From assembly GCA_013390375.1 (NCBI GenBank), contig JACATA010000003.1, positions 24,411-88,410 on the forward strand: a stretch of DNA of 64,000 nucleotides, written 5' to 3'. Positions 60,342 to 64,000 of the stretch are shown piece after piece (position 1 is the first letter of the stretch; the number at the start of each line of letters is the position of its first letter). Source of the stretch: Marine Group I thaumarchaeote (lineage in GTDB: Archaea > Thermoproteota > Nitrososphaeria > Nitrososphaerales > Nitrosopumilaceae). A model generated the notes under the pieces. That model was not told where the DNA came from. It did not search any database and saw only the letters and a program-made list of their open reading frames with translations. Both the position numbers and the translations under genes were made by a program.

Positions 60342-62702
60342 TTATTGGTTTGGATTATACTCTTTGTTTATTTTATAAATTAGAGGACCTGCTAGTGGAC
60401 CACCATCATCTCTCTCAAATGATGGTGAGACGTATACCAATTGAAATGGACCTTGTCCATCTGGAGGAAACTTGATGTCTTTTACATAGATGGGAACATA
60501 ACCTGGCTTGAAAGTTTCTGATTGAAGTTCAACATTATCAGGGTCTACATAAAGTACAGGCGTAAACGGAATCAATTTTGCGAAAAGTGTCTCATTCCAG
60601 AATTTATCAGTGTAACTCGTTAATCCTGGATTATAATAATCCAAAACATGCAAATCTGCTATTTTAATAAACCAAAAAGCCTTAGTTTCATCACCACCCT
60701 TTTGCTCAATTGTATACAAATCCAATATGTTTTCCTCAGGCAGTTTTTCTACTGCAAGATTTATCAGAATATAGTCAGCATCTAAACCAGTTACTATTGG
60801 TGGAAGAACATACACTTCTGATTCCCAATAATCAAATAATGTAGGGTATCGGTCAGCTATGTCAGGATCGTATATTTTTCCTGGCGAAGAATCATCTTTC
60901 CAACCTTTGAAACCATCAAGTTTAATTTGTTTTGAATCATAAACAACATCATCTATTTGCCGGGTTGGATGTGTAATATCATCTGGCAAAGTTACATAGT
61001 ATGAACTTACATCGGTTTCTGCATCACTCGTTAAAATTTGCCAAGCATGGTCTGGTGTGCTCATAAACATCGATGCTAATTTTCTAATCTGCCAATCTAA
61101 CATTGTAGCATTGTCAGATAAAGTTTTTCTCTCACTAAGTGTGCTAATCCAGTATCCATAATCCCACCAAGCTGCAATAACTGCATCTTCAGGAGTATTT
61201 TCCTTTAACCATTGCATGGCATCTGGCCAATCATTTGTGGAAATATTAAAACTAGTACCGCTATTCAGTATGGTAACAGGATTTGCTGCGTTGCTATTTG
61301 ACCAGTTGCGTTCAGGATAAGCCATAGGTACCACCAACAAGGCTACAATTATCGCAAGAAAAGAAATTTTAGTTACAACACTTGTAGGTTTATGTTCTCC
61401 TTTTAGGATTTTTGATATTAGAATTGATATGCCTATAGATGATAGTATTATAACTGAGATTGCACCAAACACTTCTAATCTTACAAATGCAGAGCTGAAA
61501 TAGATTCCAAGAAATCCTATTATGAGAGCAAATGCAGCCATTTCGCCTTTAATCTTCAAAGAATGGTTTACTTTTTTTTGGAAGATCAACCAAGCTCCTA
61601 TTCCTGCAAAGACCATCAAGATTGAGAGAAAGTAAAATGAAATATCGATGGTTGTTGTTGCATGCTCTGATACAGAATCTATAAGCATGTCAGTTGTAAT
61701 GAAAAAGGGATTTGCTGCGTTAAGATATCTAAACGCCGGCAAACTGATAATGCCGGAAGATGATATTGCAATTCCAGCTATTATAGCACCGCCTAAAAGT
61801 GCGATGCCATTACGTAATTGGGCTTTGTTACTTATTCTCCTGATTATAATACACGCTACCAGAAACGCATTGCATCCAACTAGAAAAAATCCACTAAGGC
61901 CTGAAATAAACGCAAAACCAGTTTTCTCAAATGATACAGTTACCAAAAGAAATACAGATGTAAAAATAACCGATGTCCATATGATGAACTTGTTATCTTT
62001 TCTCAGAAATGGCAATGCTAGAAAAAAAAGTCCTATTGGTAATATGAAAAACTGGACGCCTCCCCATGAAGCAAGACCAAAGCCTAGTAAGATACCACCT
62101 CCCACAATCTTTGCAATGGACACTTTTCCTTTGTCTGACTTTATGCCGCTAAGAAGCAGGTAAACAGCTAACAATCCATAAAAAAGACCTAGTGGTTCAG
62201 ACTTGAACCAGCCTAATGAGCCTCTCAAAATGAGTATAGGAGAGATGGCAAAGAAGAGCGAAGCAAAAAGCCCAGCTGCTGTGCCTCCAATTGTTCTAAC
62301 TACTACAAAAATAATAATTGTAGTAAGCGAGCTGATAACCACTGGGAACCATATTGTAAAATCATACAGACTGGAACCTATACCAAAAGTTTGGTAAAGC
62401 ATTGTAGTAGTAGTATGAAGCATTACTTGTGAGGTAGCTGAAATGTCCCTTCCATATGGGTGCCAACTCAAATCGTCATGCCATTCCAAATATGCTGGCA
62501 AACCATTTTCTACCATAAACTGGGTTGCCCTGTAATTGAAAAATGGATCAAATTCAGATAATTCAAAACCATATTCTAGAGGCTGTGCTCGTATCATGAA
62601 AGATAATGAAAAGGAAAGAACAAGTATTCCAATAATTAGTAGATAACGCACATAATGTGATGATTTTTCAACTTTAACTAATCCTTTATCTAATTGCAAC
62701 AA
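60342..62702 (-). CDS. aglB: Oligosaccharyltransferase AglB/STT3
   Basis: A 786-residue STT3-family enzyme with a TTG start. The N-terminal half has about 13 hydrophobic helices. The first external loop holds the acidic metal site (SEFDPFFNYRATQFM, then EWHDDLSWHPYGRD). The catalytic WWDYGYW is at residues 512-518, after EDAVIAA. The C-terminal extracellular domain has DADYILINLAVEKLP and ends near VYVSPSFERDDGG. AglB moves a lipid-linked glycan to Asn in N-x-S/T sites of surface proteins. It is followed downstream in the opposite sense by the Tes-like gene; a glycosyltransferase lies upstream on the same strand. Confidence 0.95.
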   Translation of the reverse strand: MLQLDKGLVKVEKSSHYVRYLLIIGILVLSFSLSFMIRAQPLEYGFELSEFDPFFNYRATQFMVENGLPAYLEWHDDLSWHPYGRDISATSQVMLHTTTTMLYQTFGIGSSLYDFTIWFPVVISSLTTIIIFVVVRTIGGTAAGLFASLFFAISPILILRGSLGWFKSEPLGLFYGLLAVYLLLSGIKSDKGKVSIAKIVGGGILLGFGLASWGGVQFFILPIGLFFLALPFLRKDNKFIIWTSVIFTSVFLLVTVSFEKTGFAFISGLSGFFLVGCNAFLVACIIIRRISNKAQLRNGIALLGGAIIAGIAISSSGIISLPAFRYLNAANPFFITTDMLIDSVSEHATTTIDISFYFLSILMVFAGIGAWLIFQKKVNHSLKIKGEMAAFALIIGFLGIYFSSAFVRLEVFGAISVIILSSIGISILISKILKGEHKPTSVVTKISFLAIIVALLVVPMAYPERNWSNSNAANPVTILNSGTSFNISTNDWPDAMQWLKENTPEDAVIAAWWDYGYWISTLSERKTLSDNATMLDWQIRKLASMFMSTPDHAWQILTSDAETDVSSYYVTLPDDITHPTRQIDDVVYDSKQIKLDGFKGWKDDSSPGKIYDPDIADRYPTLFDYWESEVYVLPPIVTGLDADYILINLAVEKLPEENILDLYTIEQKGGDETKAFWFIKIADLHVLDYYNPGLTSYTDKFWNETLFAKLIPFTPVLYVDPDNVELQSETFKPGYVPIYVKDIKFPPDGQGPFQLVYVSPSFERDDGGPLAGPLIYKINKEYNPNQ

Positions 62703-62760
62703 GCTAAATCAAAATAGCCATCTTAATACTCTTTTTATGGAATTTGAGTAATATGCTTAA

Positions 62761-63780
62761 TTAATTTAGAAGAGATTCATAGAAGTTAAGATAAAGGTTT
62801 CCAACTCTTTTCCAATCGTATTTTTTAACTATTTCAAGTCCTTCGTTAGCCATCATCAATCTTTTTTCTTTTTTTGGCAACAAGTCTAGAATTTTGTTTA
62901 ATAGTTCATCACTGTTATTCGGCTCCACAAGTAATCCATTTTTATTATTTTCAACTATCTCACTAATTCCTTCTATATTACTAGCTAAAATACACGTACC
63001 ACATGCCATTGCTTCTAGAAGTGTGGAACTCATTCCTTCTTCCAAAGATGGCTGAATAAGTAAATCTGATCCTCGTATAAGAGAAAGTAAATTTTGTTTT
63101 GATTGATAACCTAGATAATGTACATTTGTTTTTTTATCAGCTAGATTTTGAACTTTTTCTTCCAGCGGACCAGATCCAGCAATAAGAAGATGATAGTTAT
63201 CTGGTAATTGTGTTGCAGTTTCAAGCAGAATTTCAATTCCTTTCTCTTTAGACAAACGTCCCGCAAAAATTATTTGATTTTCAAATTGTTTGGTAGATTT
63301 TTTTGGAATAAGATTAAGATCAATGGCATTTGGAATTTGGACAACATTAAATCCCATTTCAGTGTAATGATTGTACCCCTCTTTGGAATTAACAGTAATA
63401 GCATCTGCCCAATTTAGCGCCGTCTTTTCATATTTTTTTGATATGTTTGAGGTAGTTTTACCATAAAGTTGGGCTATATTTTTTGAATAAATACCATGGA
63501 TAGATAATATTTTTTTACCAGAAACATTTTTCATAGCTAGTGCACCAGCAATGTGATGTGCATGGACAATATCCTTGTCCTTTTTGAATTTAGTTTTTAA
63601 AAACGATGAAAACATAAAACTTGGATTTTTTAGACGTTTAATTGGTATAGTAAAGGTATTTGCAGATGATATAATATCAACTTCATGTCCTAGTCCAGTT
63701 AAAAACTGTGACAATCCATCTACGTGTTGTGCTATTCCACCAATACCCCCAGATGTTGGTGAAATTAATAGTATATTCAT
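62761..63780 (-). CDS. GT4-family glycosyltransferase
   Basis: A 339-residue GT-B enzyme. The N-terminal half has ILLISPTSGGIGGIAQHV and DIVHAHHIAGALA. The nucleotide-sugar half has IIFAGRLSKEKGIEILLETA, LLIAGSGPLEEKV and the ExxxxxxxE motif in PSLEEGMSSTLLEAMACG. It transfers a sugar from an activated donor, probably for N-glycans or surface polysaccharide given AglB next door (58 bases downstream). The exact donor and acceptor are unknown. It is divergent from the epimerase gene. Confidence 0.93.
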   Translation of the reverse strand: MNILLISPTSGGIGGIAQHVDGLSQFLTGLGHEVDIISSANTFTIPIKRLKNPSFMFSSFLKTKFKKDKDIVHAHHIAGALAMKNVSGKKILSIHGIYSKNIAQLYGKTTSNISKKYEKTALNWADAITVNSKEGYNHYTEMGFNVVQIPNAIDLNLIPKKSTKQFENQIIFAGRLSKEKGIEILLETATQLPDNYHLLIAGSGPLEEKVQNLADKKTNVHYLGYQSKQNLLSLIRGSDLLIQPSLEEGMSSTLLEAMACGTCILASNIEGISEIVENNKNGLLVEPNNSDELLNKILDLLPKKEKRLMMANEGLEIVKKYDWKRVGNLYLNFYESLLN

Positions 63781-63890
63781 TAGAAAAAAAGTAGATTAAT
63801 GGAATAAAAGATATTGTATTAATTAATCAACCATTTATAGAAAATTCTTATGATAAAATTAATTATGATACTACTTTTATTATGAAATAG

Positions 63891-64000
<110 letters not shown>

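Noticed and set aside
61648..62163. 171-codon open frame antisense to aglB
   Set aside because: It mirrors hydrophobic helices of AglB on the other strand and shows no independent motif.

Overview
The window looks like a piece of chromosome from an ammonia-oxidising archaeon of the Nitrososphaerota (Thaumarchaeota), most like the low-GC Nitrosopumilus/Nitrosotenuis/Nitrosarchaeum group. This rests on gene content and was not tested by any search: a CdvB/ESCRT-III protein, two-subunit archaeal primase, RPA, aIF2 alpha and gamma, Nop10, Lsm, Pelota, an archaeal NEMF homologue, VAT/CDC48, GatD/GatE, archaeal SRP RNA, a C/D box sRNA, AglB, a tetraether-lipid radical SAM enzyme, and a long set of anaerobic-type cobalamin genes. 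Coding is dense on both strands. Many genes appear to start with TTG, and TATA elements often lie 24-30 bases before the start codon, which suggests leaderless transcripts.

Layout. 1-7.7 kb: the end of ATP sulfurylase, endonuclease III, two zinc-ribbon proteins, both subunits of an aconitase-X enzyme (probably phosphomevalonate dehydratase of the archaeal mevalonate pathway) and the NEMF/RqcH ribosome-quality-control protein. 7.7-11.4 kb: cobalamin methyltransferases cbiT-cbiL-cbiF, a glutamate-racemase-like protein lacking both catalytic cysteines, and cdvB. 11.4-23.6 kb: glycyl-tRNA synthetase, endonuclease IV, primase priL-priS, a large UPF0182 membrane protein with a downstream glutaminase-like protein, tRNA-Gly, ribosomal protein S6e, aIF2 gamma, a PIN protein, and aIF2 alpha with Nop10. 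23.6-30.5 kb: cobO, cbiA, and a leftward operon cbiD-cbiG-cbiX-cbiC that ends in a small membrane protein. 30.5-41.9 kb: an NDUFA9-like reductase, bacterial-type MetK, Lsm, a RadB-like ATPase, an Lhr-type helicase facing RPA, an ABC exporter, tRNA-Gln, a DUF354 protein and an unassigned Rossmann-fold protein. 41.9-45.9 kb: grpE-dnaK-dnaJ and tRNA-Leu. 45.9-52.9 kb: gatE and gatD, cdc48, ribosomal protein L2, acylphosphatase and SRP RNA. 52.9-58.5 kb: tRNA thiolase, a site-2 protease, CutA, Pelota, a C/D box sRNA, and an overlapping DtxR/TrmB regulator pair. 58.6-64 kb: the tetraether-synthase-like radical SAM protein, AglB oligosaccharyltransferase, a glycosyltransferase and the start of a sugar-nucleotide epimerase.

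How the genes connect. Cobalamin synthesis is spread over three blocks (methyltransferases; cobO with cbiA; cbiD/G/X/C). CbiH, CbiE, CbiJ, CbiP and the lower-loop genes are not in this window. GatDE and a tRNA-Gln with the A1-U72 acceptor pair fit the transamidation route to Gln-tRNA. Pelota and NEMF cover two arms of ribosome rescue. The tetraether enzyme, AglB and the glycosyltransferases build the cell envelope.

Items most worth a second look: a 54-bp block present once in each of two unrelated genes with one mismatch; the racemase-like protein with both catalytic cysteines changed to serine; tRNA-Gln with C instead of U at position 33; a clear C/D box sRNA; a zinc-ribbon protein whose central DUF5679-like domain has lost all four cysteines; and several short genes below the usual length cut-off (Nop10, two small membrane proteins, two small Cys/His proteins).
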